Positions 34,544-44,155 of a stretch of 64,000 nt of DNA are shown one piece after another. The DNA comes from Postechiella sp039985655 (GTDB lineage: Bacteria > Bacteroidota > Bacteroidia > Flavobacteriales > Flavobacteriaceae): contig JBDWSF010000007.1 in NCBI GenBank assembly GCA_039985655.1, positions 26,905-90,904 of the forward strand. Reading direction: 5' to 3'. Position numbers and translations under genes: made by a program. Positions within the stretch are counted from its first letter, which is position 1. Each line of letters starts with the position of its first letter. Under the pieces are notes generated by a model. The model did not search any database. It was not told the DNA's origin and saw only the letters and a program-made list of their open reading frames with translations.

Positions 34544-36712
34544 TTAATTAATTAGGATTTTTTTTGTTGTTTTAAGTCCCTTGTCATTCGTTAATTTCAA
34601 GATGTAAATGCCAGAAGAAAGAGCTCTAATATTAATTTTATAATTGCTCACTCCATCCAAAAGTATTATTTTTTCAGAAATGGCTAAAGCCCCTGATAAA
34701 CTTGTGATATCAATTCTTAAATTACTTTCGTTATTAGTTGAAACATAATCTAAATTTATCAGACTCCCTTTTTTTACTGGATTTGGATAAATATGTACGT
34801 TGAATTCTTTTAAAGTTTTTAAGCTTAAAGTATTCTCTACTGCTATCAATTTCCATTGGACCCATTCACCTATCCAACTAGTTTGTCCAAAAGAAACTTT
34901 ATTCTCCCCATTAATATTTAACCTTCTATTATGAGCTTTATTATCAATAAACCAATTGTTACCTGTTTCAGTAAATTTCCATTGCACCGAATCATCAGAA
35001 GAGGGTTCGCCTACTATTTGAACAGAATCTCCATCACCAGTAACCTCAGAGACTCCTTGTAATCTCATACCATTAGCTACATTTTGAATATAAACATAAC
35101 CATCAATAGCATCTACAAGCTCCCATTTTGTATTCAACTCAGAATCTGAATTATTAACAGCAATAACATCTGTTTCTAAGTCATTACTTTTTAAGTGTAA
35201 ATTGTTTCCAACATGTTCTATATTATACACAGCATGAGAAACTGTCCCCGACAATTTTACAACAACAAGGGAATGCGCAGGTAAATTGGTGGTAAAACCA
35301 TTTTCTGTAATTGTAATAGTTCCAGATTCAGAAAATGTAGGATTGGTATCGTAAGGACTATCTCCTGAAAAAACATAGCGTTTGTAATTAGAATTTAAAT
35401 CAAAAGCTCCTATATTAACCGTCATGTCTTCAGATTCAAGAGATTTATTCATTAAATATAAAGTCATATTACCAGTATTGGGAGAATAACTACCATAACT
35501 ATAAGTATTTCCATGTACCTTACTATCAGGAATCATAATTCGTTCTTCTGATGTAGTGTTAAGAATTTTAATAGGCCAACCTGTAGCCGTTATGTTGTTA
35601 GACATATCATTTGTTAACCCATTTGGCGGACCTCCTAATCCAAATTCACCTTGCCATGGAGAATGTGTATTCCACATGTATTGATAAACAACGTTTTCGT
35701 TTTCTTGTTGAGTAAATAGCATATCAAACCAAGCCAAACCTTTGTATAGATCGTTTATATTTGACACATCACTATTCCAATTACCATTTGCGTTGGATTC
35801 TGTAATTAAAATAGGTAAGTCAGGTTTATTTGAGTTGTTTATGGTATTTTGAGTATTTCTTACATTTTTATTTACATCAGCTCCGTTATAATTAACAAAT
35901 TCATCATAACTTTTATAAGGATCAGCAAATAAATATTGATGACAAGATGTAAAGTCAACTAAGTCGCTATTTGAGTCTAAAAGGTCTTTCAACATAGCAG
36001 TACTGCTTAATATTCCAGGTCCACAAGCTATACTAGGATCAGCTTGTTTCATTGCGGTTACAAAATCTGCATAAAGTGTATAATATTCATTTTTTGATAT
36101 AACATCAGGATGATGATCAATTTCGTTCCCTATTTGCCAATAGGCAACCTCGTATCCTTTCAATTTTGCATATTTAACCCATTCTACAGCTGAGGTTTTA
36201 AGTGTTTCATATGAAACGCCATTTTTATATTTATGACTTTGCGCATTTACAACAACCAAAGGTTTGATATTTTGTCTTTGGCAAATAGCCATGTATTCAT
36301 CAAAATCTAAATCTTTACGAAATGTACCATCTTCGTTTGTTGCCCAACTCCATTTGGTCACATCTGTATTTGAAAAATAACCAGGAATGGTAGTGTTACT
36401 AGCTACTTTAGGAACCAATGGAGAGCTTCCATAAGGAGGAATATCCCATAAATAATTATCTGCCAAGTGGCCGTACGGAAATCTTAAAGAACCAATTTCC
36501 ATTTCATTAAACCGTTCTTCATTTAAAGTATTTTTAGGTCTTTCTAAATCAGAATCCATCAACCAACAAGCATTAAACCCAGCGGCCCCGTTTTCTATAA
36601 CCCCTTTTTTTAAATTATATGGGTTAAAAACAACCGTTTGTTGTGCTATAATAGCTTCTGAAATCAGAAAAAAAAGAGCTATAAGAAATTTTTGCGAAGT
36701 AATATTTTTCAT
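34544..36712 (-). CDS. TIM-barrel glycoside hydrolase with ricin-type domain, T9SS-secreted (family unassigned)
   Basis: A 722-aa secreted enzyme on the strand opposite to its neighbours. Signal peptide about 1-23; clan GH-A-like barrel plus beta-sandwich about 25-500, with Glu197 in QIGNEID (acid/base) and Glu305 in ITESNANG (nucleophile); a ricin-like beta-trefoil about 510-640; and a T9SS sorting domain about 655-722 (YPNP). The NE/TES pattern and the sandwich after the barrel resemble GH51/GH39/GH79-type enzymes, but I cannot assign the family. The trefoil is closely related to those of the esterase at 44318-46663. It lies between two forward operons and is divergent from the sulfatase at 37206. 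Confidence 0.75.
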   Translation of the reverse strand: MKNITSQKFLIALFFLISEAIIAQQTVVFNPYNLKKGVIENGAAGFNACWLMDSDLERPKNTLNEERFNEMEIGSLRFPYGHLADNYLWDIPPYGSSPLVPKVASNTTIPGYFSNTDVTKWSWATNEDGTFRKDLDFDEYMAICQRQNIKPLVVVNAQSHKYKNGVSYETLKTSAVEWVKYAKLKGYEVAYWQIGNEIDHHPDVISKNEYYTLYADFVTAMKQADPSIACGPGILSSTAMLKDLLDSNSDLVDFTSCHQYLFADPYKSYDEFVNYNGADVNKNVRNTQNTINNSNKPDLPILITESNANGNWNSDVSNINDLYKGLAWFDMLFTQQENENVVYQYMWNTHSPWQGEFGLGGPPNGLTNDMSNNITATGWPIKILNTTSEERIMIPDSKVHGNTYSYGSYSPNTGNMTLYLMNKSLESEDMTVNIGAFDLNSNYKRYVFSGDSPYDTNPTFSESGTITITENGFTTNLPAHSLVVVKLSGTVSHAVYNIEHVGNNLHLKSNDLETDVIAVNNSDSELNTKWELVDAIDGYVYIQNVANGMRLQGVSEVTGDGDSVQIVGEPSSDDSVQWKFTETGNNWFIDNKAHNRRLNINGENKVSFGQTSWIGEWVQWKLIAVENTLSLKTLKEFNVHIYPNPVKKGSLINLDYVSTNNESNLRIDITSLSGALAISEKIILLDGVSNYKINIRALSSGIYILKLTNDKGLKTTKKILIN

Positions 36713-36957
36713 AGCTCATGTCAATTTGGAATAATTAATTATTATTCTGTTATTATAAAGTATAATTTACCTGAAGATTATGTTTTTGAAAGATAACTAA
36801 ACTTAAAACATTTGATAGGTCTATTTTGATTCAAAACAAGGGGTGTTTTCATTCTTTTTACCTCAAACAAGAATTATAACAGCTACATAAACAAAATATG
36901 CTATTTTAAATATTATAATCAGAATCTCTTTGAATATCATGTTTATTTCAGAAATGG

Positions 36958-37024
36958 GAAACATAAACCCCCATATATTTAAACAAAACACCCCTATTAT
37001 ATGAGATTAGATTAATTAGCTTTG
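36958..37024 (+). promoter_or_regulatory. Probable promoter with degenerate three-box copies
   Basis: GAAACA at 36958 is followed by an ACCCCC run in the spacing of copy 1, and a second overlapping copy reads AAACAA at 36981, ACCCC at 36990 and GAGAT at 37003 (22 bases after the first box). TAGCTTTG, a perfect -7 element, starts at 37017. The 26-base distance of the strong copies is not kept, so regulation may differ from theirs. Confidence 0.4.
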
Positions 37025-37075
37025 TTAAGTAAAGTTATATAAAAAAAACATTTTAAATATAATTACAGAATATAG

Positions 37076-37192
37076 ATGATGGTATTGGAATACAGAAAAG
37101 AGATAGCTTTTAAATACACCAAAGATGATGTGCACCTTACCGAAAAAGGATATAAAATTCTAGCAAATAAAATTTCAAAAAAGATCAAATAA
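37076..37192 (+). pseudogene. Remnant of an SGNH-hydrolase C-terminus
   Basis: A 38-codon open frame from ATG to TAA ends 13 bases before the sulfatase start. Its sequence contains DDVHLTEKGYKILANKI, which is the block V (Asp-x-x-His) and following helix of SGNH/sialate-O-acetylesterase-type enzymes. The nucleophile, Gly and Asn blocks are absent, so this is best read as the tail of a deleted esterase gene. It may still be translated as a leader peptide. Confidence 0.55.
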
Positions 37193-37205
37193 ATTTAGAG
37201 AAAAG

Positions 37206-38660
37206 ATGAAGACAATTATTAAAAAATTAACCCTACGTTTTCTACTACTGACGAGTGTTATTACTATAGGATTTATTATAAGTTGCACAACAAAAAAGAA
37301 AGATTCCACAGTTGTTAGTAAAAAAGAAAAGATAACAAAGCCCAATATAATAGTAATTTTAATAGATGATGCGGGTTATGCCGATTTTGGTTTTATGGGA
37401 TGCAAAGATCTTGAAACACCGAATATAGATCGTTTAGCTAAAAGCGGTGTTGTGCTTACAGATGCTCATGTAAGTTCCACCGTATGTGCTCCATCTAGAG
37501 CAGGTTTAATGACAGGAAAATACCAACAGCGTTTTGGTTTTGAAGCAAATAATACAGGTGATCCAGATGTGGGAGATATTGGTCTTTCTGATGATGTAAT
37601 AACTATGGCAGATGTTTTAAAAAAACATAGCTATAAAACAATAGCTTTAGGGAAATGGCATTTAGGTTATGATGAATCTGATCACCCAAATCAAAGAGGA
37701 TTCGATGAGTTTTATGGTTTTGAAGTTGGAAGTAGGTCTTATTTTCCTATGAAAAACCCCAAGAAAAAACAAATGTTACAGCATAATGGAAAACGCGTTT
37801 TTTTTGATGGATACATGACAGACGTATTGGGAGACCAATCAGTAAAATATATCCAAGAAAACAAGGATACTCCCTTTTTTATGTACTTAGCTTATAATGC
37901 CGTACATACGCCTATGGAGGCTAAAGAGGAACACCTGGAAAAATATAAAAATCATCCGAGACAAAAATTAGCTGCTATGACCTGGTCTTTGGATGAGAAT
38001 ATAGGTAAACTTCAAGAAAAATTAAAAGAGTTAAACCTCGAAAAAAACACATTGATATATTTTTTAAGTGATAATGGTGGTGCAGCTAATAATAGTTCTA
38101 GCGGAGGCCCTTTAAAAGGGTGGAAAGGAAATGAGTTTGAAGGAGGGCATCGTGTACCGTTTGTTGTTAGTTGGCCTTCTGTAATTGAATCAAACCAAAG
38201 ATTTCCTGGATTAAGTTCGTCGCTAGATATATTTACAACATCAATGTCAGCAGCCAATATTAAAAAAGATGAGAGTTTAGTTTTAGATGGTACTAACTTG
38301 TTACCCTACTTAACAGGAGAACGAAAAGGAAATCCGCATGATAAATTATTTTGGAGAAAGTTAGAAGAGTCAGCAGCAAGAATAGGACAACATAAATTAA
38401 TAGGCCTTGAAAATTTTGGCTATACATTTTACAATTTAGAGAATGATTTAGGAGAAACTACAGATTTGTCTAGGCAAGAAAAATCAAAGTTTACTAATGC
38501 AGTCAACGAATTCAAATTATGGGAAACACAATTAATGAATCCACTTTGGGGTGAGGAAAGAGAATGGATGGATGTTACTTATCATATACACCAGAGATTG
38601 ATGAAAAATGAAGAAGTATTGTATGACAATCCGAGAGCAATGAAAAAAATGAATCGATAA
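37206..38660 (+). CDS. S1-family sulfatase, lipoprotein
   Basis: A 484-aa sulfatase with lipobox FIISC. Motifs: IDDAGYADFG near residue 55; CAPSRAGLMTG with modified Cys94; a QQRFGFE segment right after it; GKWHLGY; LSDNGGAA; and a GGPLKGWKG-EGGHRVP segment. The QRFGFE feature is one I associate with sulfatases acting on red-algal galactans (S1_19/S1_20-like), but this is from memory and only suggestive. It heads the second forward operon, with GH117-like, esterase, propeller and GH95 genes following at 2-100 base intervals. Confidence 0.92.
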   Translation: MKTIIKKLTLRFLLLTSVITIGFIISCTTKKKDSTVVSKKEKITKPNIIVILIDDAGYADFGFMGCKDLETPNIDRLAKSGVVLTDAHVSSTVCAPSRAGLMTGKYQQRFGFEANNTGDPDVGDIGLSDDVITMADVLKKHSYKTIALGKWHLGYDESDHPNQRGFDEFYGFEVGSRSYFPMKNPKKKQMLQHNGKRVFFDGYMTDVLGDQSVKYIQENKDTPFFMYLAYNAVHTPMEAKEEHLEKYKNHPRQKLAAMTWSLDENIGKLQEKLKELNLEKNTLIYFLSDNGGAANNSSSGGPLKGWKGNEFEGGHRVPFVVSWPSVIESNQRFPGLSSSLDIFTTSMSAANIKKDESLVLDGTNLLPYLTGERKGNPHDKLFWRKLEESAARIGQHKLIGLENFGYTFYNLENDLGETTDLSRQEKSKFTNAVNEFKLWETQLMNPLWGEEREWMDVTYHIHQRLMKNEEVLYDNPRAMKKMNR

Positions 38661-38691
38661 TGAACGAAGAATTATAATTTTTTATATTAAG

Positions 38692-39690
38692 ATGAATAAA
38701 CCAATAAAATACTTTCTAGCAATAATTTTATCTGTATTTATTACGATATCCTGTAAACAAAAAAATGCAATATCAGATTCGAAGGACTTGAAAAGTGAGT
38801 TTACCTATCAAAAAATCACAGGAATTGGAAAAGACTCAGTATATAACCGGAGAGATAATAGTGATATTATTAAGGTAAATGACACGTATTATATATGGTA
38901 TACACGTATGAATAGTCCCGTAACATCTGGGTATTGGGGAACTATATGGTATGCAATATCAAAGGATGAAGGTTATACTTGGGAAGAACAAGGATTAGCT
39001 CTTGATTTAGGAGAAGAAGGTAAGTTTGATAGTCATTCTGTTTTTACACCAAATATTTTGACACATAATGGAAAATATTATTTGTATTACACTGGAGTAA
39101 AGCCAACACCAGGTAATAAAAATAAAGAATTTGAAGGAAATTCTACAACCGATATAACAGCAATAGGACTTGCAGTGGCAGATAACCCTAATGGTCCATT
39201 TGTTAGAGTAGAAAACAATCCTATTCTAGAAATTAGTAGTGTCCCTTCAGATTTTGATAGCTTTAGAGTTGACGATGCTAGCTTATTGGTAAGAGACGAA
39301 AAAATATGGTTGTTTTATAAAGGAAGATCATTTATTGATGGTAAAGGAGGTCCTAAAAAAACGAAAATGAGTGTTGCTTATGCTGATAAAGGAGAAGGGC
39401 CTTTTGTAAAACACAAAGGTGCTTTGTTGGATAAAAGCCATGAGGTATTAATTTGGAAAAAGGATAGAGGAGTAGCTTCTTTAGCATCGATTAACGCAAC
39501 AATAAATTATGCAAAAGATGGCAAGCATTATATAGTCCTACAAGATAGTCTTAAAAAAATACCAAAAGCACCAGGTTTGTATCGACCGCATTTAGAAAAC
39601 GGAAACCCTGATGTTGAAACTTCAGGTTGGGGGATTTCAATGATTCAAAAGAAAGGTTTGACATATTTAGTCCGATTTGAAATGAAATAA
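38692..39690 (+). CDS. Diverged GH117-like beta-propeller glycosidase, lipoprotein
   Basis: A 332-aa lipoprotein (lipobox TISC). It shares the GH117 layout with the protein at 24630-25607: RRDNSDIIKV in place of RGDPSDIIKV, VFTPNIL, DFDSFRVDDAS, WLFYKGR, and SHEVLIW with the His at residue 250. Differences at the first motif (Pro to Asn) and at FDSF (His to Phe) indicate a separate clade, so anhydrogalactosidase activity should not be assumed. Its stop codon is 2 bases before the next gene. Confidence 0.75.
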   Translation: MNKPIKYFLAIILSVFITISCKQKNAISDSKDLKSEFTYQKITGIGKDSVYNRRDNSDIIKVNDTYYIWYTRMNSPVTSGYWGTIWYAISKDEGYTWEEQGLALDLGEEGKFDSHSVFTPNILTHNGKYYLYYTGVKPTPGNKNKEFEGNSTTDITAIGLAVADNPNGPFVRVENNPILEISSVPSDFDSFRVDDASLLVRDEKIWLFYKGRSFIDGKGGPKKTKMSVAYADKGEGPFVKHKGALLDKSHEVLIWKKDRGVASLASINATINYAKDGKHYIVLQDSLKKIPKAPGLYRPHLENGNPDVETSGWGISMIQKKGLTYLVRFEMK

Positions 39691-39692
39691 AT

Positions 39693-40529
39693 ATGAAAAA
39701 AAATATTATTTTGTTTCTGTGTTTATTGTCACAATTCATTTTTTCTCAAACAATATATTCAAACGAATATACATATGAAAATGCTGTCAAAGAGAATGAC
39801 ATATCTTTTTATGTGGATAATAGTATACCATATGTTTATACAGGTCAAAATGAATTAAAAATGCCTTATAGGTTATTTCTACCTCCAAATTACAGCCCTA
39901 AAAAGAAATATCCTTTGGTGCTTTATTTACATGGAGCAGGATCTAGAGGGGAGGACAATGTAAAACAATTACGATCGTGGGTTGCTGGGTGGATGGATAA
40001 CCAAGTGCAACAAAAAAATCCTTGTATCATTTTAATGCCGCAATGTCCTAAAAAACAAAAATGGGTAAATGTACCTTGGAAAAAAGGCTCCTATAAGGTG
40101 AAAGATATTCCTTTGAGCTCTCCTATGAAATTAGCTAAAAATGTTTTAGACAAAGTAATTTCGAAAAATGCTGTAGATAAAAAACGTATTTATGTAATGG
40201 GGTGTTCTATGGGGGGCTACGGTACTTGGAATTTTGTAATGCGTTACCATAAAATTGTAGCAGCTGCAATTCCAATTTGTGGAGCTGGAGATCCATCTAT
40301 GGCAAGAACAATTAGAAAAGTTCCAATTTGGGCGTTTCATGGGGATGTAGATTCTACCGTTCCTCTTTCTGGTTCAACAGATATGGTTGAATCATTATAC
40401 GCTCAGAAAAAGAACAAAGCACGTTTAACTATTTATAAAAACGTCGGTCATAATTCATATGAATATGCATGGAAAAATCCAGAACTGATCAATTGGTTGT
40501 TCAATCAAAAAAAACGTACTAAGAATTAG
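39693..40529 (+). CDS. Alpha/beta-hydrolase esterase (CE1/PHB-depolymerase-like)
   Basis: A 278-aa secreted hydrolase with signal peptide about 1-18. The catalytic signature is a Ser172 elbow GCSMGG, an Asp within HGDVDSTVP and a His in GHNSYEYAW, with the oxyanion segment LHGAGSRGED. The closest general families are the predicted peptidase/dienelactone-hydrolase-like and CE1 esterases. Within this operon a role in removing acyl groups from sugars is likely (inference). It is packed 2 bases after the GH117-like gene and 4 bases before the next one. Confidence 0.8.
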   Translation: MKKNIILFLCLLSQFIFSQTIYSNEYTYENAVKENDISFYVDNSIPYVYTGQNELKMPYRLFLPPNYSPKKKYPLVLYLHGAGSRGEDNVKQLRSWVAGWMDNQVQQKNPCIILMPQCPKKQKWVNVPWKKGSYKVKDIPLSSPMKLAKNVLDKVISKNAVDKKRIYVMGCSMGGYGTWNFVMRYHKIVAAAIPICGAGDPSMARTIRKVPIWAFHGDVDSTVPLSGSTDMVESLYAQKKNKARLTIYKNVGHNSYEYAWKNPELINWLFNQKKRTKN

Positions 40530-40533
40530 TAAT

Positions 40534-41607
40534 ATGGAAAGAAAGATTCAGTTAATTTTTATAACCTTCATGTGTGTTACTCTAGTTTGTAGTTCTTTAC
40601 AAGCGCAATCACAAGAAGTGAAAGATGGTTTAAATATTGGGGAGATGATAAAGCCTCTTAGTAACGATGGAATTTTTAGAGATTCACTTTATTACAATTG
40701 GGGAAGTTCTATAATAAAAGATGAAAAAGGAAAATATCATTTGTTTTATTCTAGATGGAAAAGAGAATATACTTTTTCTGGTTGGTTAACTTTTTCAGAA
40801 ATAGCGCATGCTGAATCTAAAAATCCAACAGGGCCTTGGGAATATAAAGAAACGGTTTTAAAAGGGAGAGGAAATGGACACTGGGATGGTATTACAGCTC
40901 ACAATCCTAAAATAAAATATTTCAACAACAAATACTACTTATACTATATTTCTACAAATTTAGATGATACAGAATTCACGAATCAAGATTTAATAGACTT
41001 AAGTACGGTACCTTTAAAAGATAAAAAGAGGATGATGCTTCGTGAAAATCAAAGGACAGGTGTTGCTGTTTCAAAATCATTAAACGGTCCATGGAAAAGG
41101 ATGAACAAAGCATTATTAGAACCTTCTGGTCCAATTGCAACAATAACTGTAAACCCTGCAATTAGTAAAGGAAAAGATGGTAAATACTACTTGATTATTA
41201 AAGGAGACAAACCCAACGAGAAAAAATTCATAAGAAACCAAGCTATTGCTGTTTCTGATAGTCCTACGGGGCCTTTTACCATACAACCAAAACCTGTTAT
41301 TGGAAACTTAGACACAGAAGATGTTTCTATGTGGTATGATGAAAAAATGAACGCATTTTATGCCATTTTTCATGCGCATTCTTACATTGGATTAATGACA
41401 TCTTCAGGTGGTTTGAACTGGAAAAAAGCAGAACATTATAAGGTAACTGATAAAAAAATAACCCTTGATGATGCTACTATTTTTAAACCCGGTCGCATGG
41501 AACGTCCTTTTGTTTATATTGAAAATAATGAACCGACGGTATTGTGTTTTGCTATAAAAAAAGGGAATGATTCCTATACTGTCTTTTTACCATTAAAAAA
41601 TGACTAG
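40534..41607 (+). CDS. Beta-propeller glycosidase-like secreted protein (GH43/GH117-type fold)
   Basis: A 357-aa exported protein, signal peptide about 1-25. The strand pattern (YNWGSSIIKDE, KYHLFYSRW, GPWEY, HNPKIKYFNNKYYLYY, DSPTGPF, EDVSMWYDE) is that of a five-bladed beta-propeller glycosidase. It is a paralog of the 32698-33762 protein, and both belong to a group I know from marine Bacteroidota and Planctomycetes loci without a firm family number. Acidic residues in the EDVSMW and HWDGITAHNP segments are candidates for catalysis. Confidence 0.7.
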   Translation: MERKIQLIFITFMCVTLVCSSLQAQSQEVKDGLNIGEMIKPLSNDGIFRDSLYYNWGSSIIKDEKGKYHLFYSRWKREYTFSGWLTFSEIAHAESKNPTGPWEYKETVLKGRGNGHWDGITAHNPKIKYFNNKYYLYYISTNLDDTEFTNQDLIDLSTVPLKDKKRMMLRENQRTGVAVSKSLNGPWKRMNKALLEPSGPIATITVNPAISKGKDGKYYLIIKGDKPNEKKFIRNQAIAVSDSPTGPFTIQPKPVIGNLDTEDVSMWYDEKMNAFYAIFHAHSYIGLMTSSGGLNWKKAEHYKVTDKKITLDDATIFKPGRMERPFVYIENNEPTVLCFAIKKGNDSYTVFLPLKND

Positions 41608-41710
41608 CAATGAGTTTTAGACAAACTACATATCAAAAAATTAAAATACAATCTTAGAAACGAATAAAACAATGTTCAATATAGATAACTGTTTAAATAC
41701 CAAAGTAATA

Positions 41711-44008
41711 ATGAAATATCTATGCTCACTTTTTTTACTGATGTCTTTTGTCAGTTGTAAACAAACTAACGAAGAAGTATTAAAATCACCTTTAAAAATA
41801 TGGTTTGAACACCCTACAACTAAATGGAATCGAGGACTTCCTATAGGAAATGGAAATTTGGGTGCTATGATTTATGGTACACCTGAAAAAGAAATCATTT
41901 GTTTAAACGAAGAAACTATTTGGACTGGAGGGAAAGACTATAATAGAGATAAAAAAGATGCGGGAAAATATATTGATACCATTCAAAAATTGTTATTCGC
42001 TAAAGAATATATGCAAGCAGAAGAGGTTGTTCAAGATAAAATTTTAAATAAAAGATTGCCATGGGGTAAAAACACCTATCAAATGTTAGGGAATTTGTTT
42101 ATAGAAACCTCAAATTTAGATTCTATCATAAATTACAAAAGAGAATTAGATATTAGAAATTCTATCGCTACGACTACATTTAAAAATAATGGTGTTAGTT
42201 TTAAAAGAACGTATTTTTCTAGTTTTCCAGACAAAGCAATGGTTTATAAATATACTACCGATGCTAAAGGAAAAATAAATATTTCTGCTTGGATAAAACG
42301 TAGCGAACAAACTAAAATTATAACATCTGAAAATCGTATCGAGTTTTCAGAACATGTAGGTAACGGACATGGTGTTAAATATCATGCTATTGTTGATTTT
42401 GAAACCAAAGGAGGTACATCTAAAATTGAAAATGGAAAATTAATAATCACTAATGCAGACGAGGTAATCATTAAAGTAGTTGCTTCTAGTAACTACAGAG
42501 GTTTAAACCCTGAAAAGGAATGTAATGTTGCATTAAATAAAATAAAAAACAGTTCTTACAGTGAACTTTTAGATAAACATGTTTCAGATTATCAGGCATT
42601 ATTCAATAGAGTTGATTTTAAGATATCAGACAAAACAGGAGATGAATTACCAACAGACGTTCGTTTAAAGAAAGTGAAAAATGGCGAGACTGATAATTAT
42701 CTAACACAATTACAATATCAATTTGGAAGATACTTATTAATCAGTAGTTCTAGACCTGGGAATTTACCAGCTAATTTACAAGGTATTTGGGCAGATGGAT
42801 TTACTCCGCCTTGGAATTCAGATTATCATATCAACATCAATATTCAAATGAATTATTGGATGGCAGAAATGACAAACCTTGCAGAATGCCATGAACCTTT
42901 CTTAGAGTATATAGATGGTTTACGTGAAATGGGAAGACTTACTGCGAAAAGAACTTATAATTCTCGTGGTTTTGTTGCACATCATACTAGTGATGCATGG
43001 CATTCTACTGCGGCTTTTGGAAAAGCGAGGCACGCTATGTGGCCTATGGGAGCAGCTTGGTGTTGTGAACATTTATTTACCCATTATGAATATACAGAAA
43101 ATAAAGAGTACCTGAAAAACAAGGCGTATCCTATCATGAAAGAAGCTGCATTGTTTTTTGTTGATTTTATGGTTACAGATCCTAATACAGGTGTTTTAGT
43201 GAGTGGGCCGTCTATTTCTCCAGAGAATAATTTCTTAACAGCATCGGGAGAGAAAGCGACTTTAAATATGGCTCCTACAATGGATCGTGCTATTGTTTTT
43301 GAATTGTTTAACAACTGTATTAAAGCAGCAGAAATTTTAAATATTGATAAAGATTTTAGAGCTATTCTAAAAAATAAAATAAAACAAATGCCACCACTTA
43401 AAATTGGTAAAGATGGCAGATTGTTAGAGTGGGCAGAAGAATTGGAAGAGGCAATGCCTGGGCATAGACATATTTCTCATTTATATGCCCTGCATCCATC
43501 TAATCAAATATCAAAAACAAAAACACCAGAGCTTTTTGAAGCTGCAAAAAAAACCATAGAGGGGCGCTTGTCTAGAGGAGGTGGTCATACGGGTTGGAGT
43601 CGCGCTTGGATTATTAATTTTTATGCACGTTTGTTAGAAGGAGAAAAAGCATACAATAACATTGTTGCATTACAGAGAAAATCAACATTACCAAACCTTT
43701 TAGATGTGCATCCGCCATTTCAAATTGATGGTAACTTTGGTGTCGTTTCAGGAATTACAGAAATGTTATTACAAAGTCATAATGATGAGGTTCATGTATT
43801 ACCTGCATTGCCAGCTGCATGGGGATCAGGAAGTATCAAAGGAATTGTTGCTAAAAAAGGGTTTGAAGTTGATATCACATGGGAATTGGGGAAACTAAAA
43901 AAACTCGTAATAAAGTCTAAATTAGGTAATAATTTAAGACTTCGTTATCAAGATGAAGTAAAGGAAAGATCGACTACGAAAGGAGAGGTTTTGGAATTAG
44001 AATATTAA
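41711..44008 (+). CDS. GH95-family alpha-L-fucosidase / alpha-L-galactosidase
   Basis: A 765-aa lipoprotein. The ATG at 41711 is preferred because the lipoprotein leader (lipobox SFVSC) begins there; an upstream in-frame ATG at 41672 would put 13 extra residues before it. GH95 features: WFEHPTTKWNRGLPIGNGNLGAM at the N-terminus (beta-sandwich), the (alpha/alpha)6 barrel with NLPANLQGIW and W(N/S)SDYHININIQMNYW, GHRHISHLYALHP, and DGNFG near the C-terminus. Family members cleave terminal alpha-L-fucose or the stereochemically similar alpha-L-galactose, so both fucan and porphyran-like targets are compatible. It is the last gene of the operon starting at 37206. Confidence 0.9.
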   Translation: MKYLCSLFLLMSFVSCKQTNEEVLKSPLKIWFEHPTTKWNRGLPIGNGNLGAMIYGTPEKEIICLNEETIWTGGKDYNRDKKDAGKYIDTIQKLLFAKEYMQAEEVVQDKILNKRLPWGKNTYQMLGNLFIETSNLDSIINYKRELDIRNSIATTTFKNNGVSFKRTYFSSFPDKAMVYKYTTDAKGKINISAWIKRSEQTKIITSENRIEFSEHVGNGHGVKYHAIVDFETKGGTSKIENGKLIITNADEVIIKVVASSNYRGLNPEKECNVALNKIKNSSYSELLDKHVSDYQALFNRVDFKISDKTGDELPTDVRLKKVKNGETDNYLTQLQYQFGRYLLISSSRPGNLPANLQGIWADGFTPPWNSDYHININIQMNYWMAEMTNLAECHEPFLEYIDGLREMGRLTAKRTYNSRGFVAHHTSDAWHSTAAFGKARHAMWPMGAAWCCEHLFTHYEYTENKEYLKNKAYPIMKEAALFFVDFMVTDPNTGVLVSGPSISPENNFLTASGEKATLNMAPTMDRAIVFELFNNCIKAAEILNIDKDFRAILKNKIKQMPPLKIGKDGRLLEWAEELEEAMPGHRHISHLYALHPSNQISKTKTPELFEAAKKTIEGRLSRGGGHTGWSRAWIINFYARLLEGEKAYNNIVALQRKSTLPNLLDVHPPFQIDGNFGVVSGITEMLLQSHNDEVHVLPALPAAWGSGSIKGIVAKKGFEVDITWELGKLKKLVIKSKLGNNLRLRYQDEVKERSTTKGEVLELEY

Positions 44009-44155
44009 TTAATAGAGCTAATCATTTATTACTATATCCTAATTATTAACTCTTTTGAATAAAACTGGCTCATTTTAAATATAACTACAGTGCAATTTAT
44101 CTAATTAAGATTCAAAATGACAGAATAATTCTTATTATAATTAAACTTTATATTG

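Larger units (their letters stand above)
36713..37205. other. Divergent intergenic region with weak operator copies and gene remnant
   Basis: The region separates the reverse 34544-36712 gene from the forward 37206 operon. It holds three weak three-box copies: GAATGA/ACCCC/GAATC read on the reverse strand around 36832-36854, and two overlapping forward copies at 36958-37007. A perfect -7 element TAGCTTTG lies at 37017-37024, and a remnant open frame at 37076-37192. No terminator was seen. Confidence 0.5.

Noticed and set aside
41672..41710. Upstream start of the GH95 gene
   Set aside because: It would place 13 residues ahead of a normal lipoprotein signal peptide; ATG 41711 is preferred.
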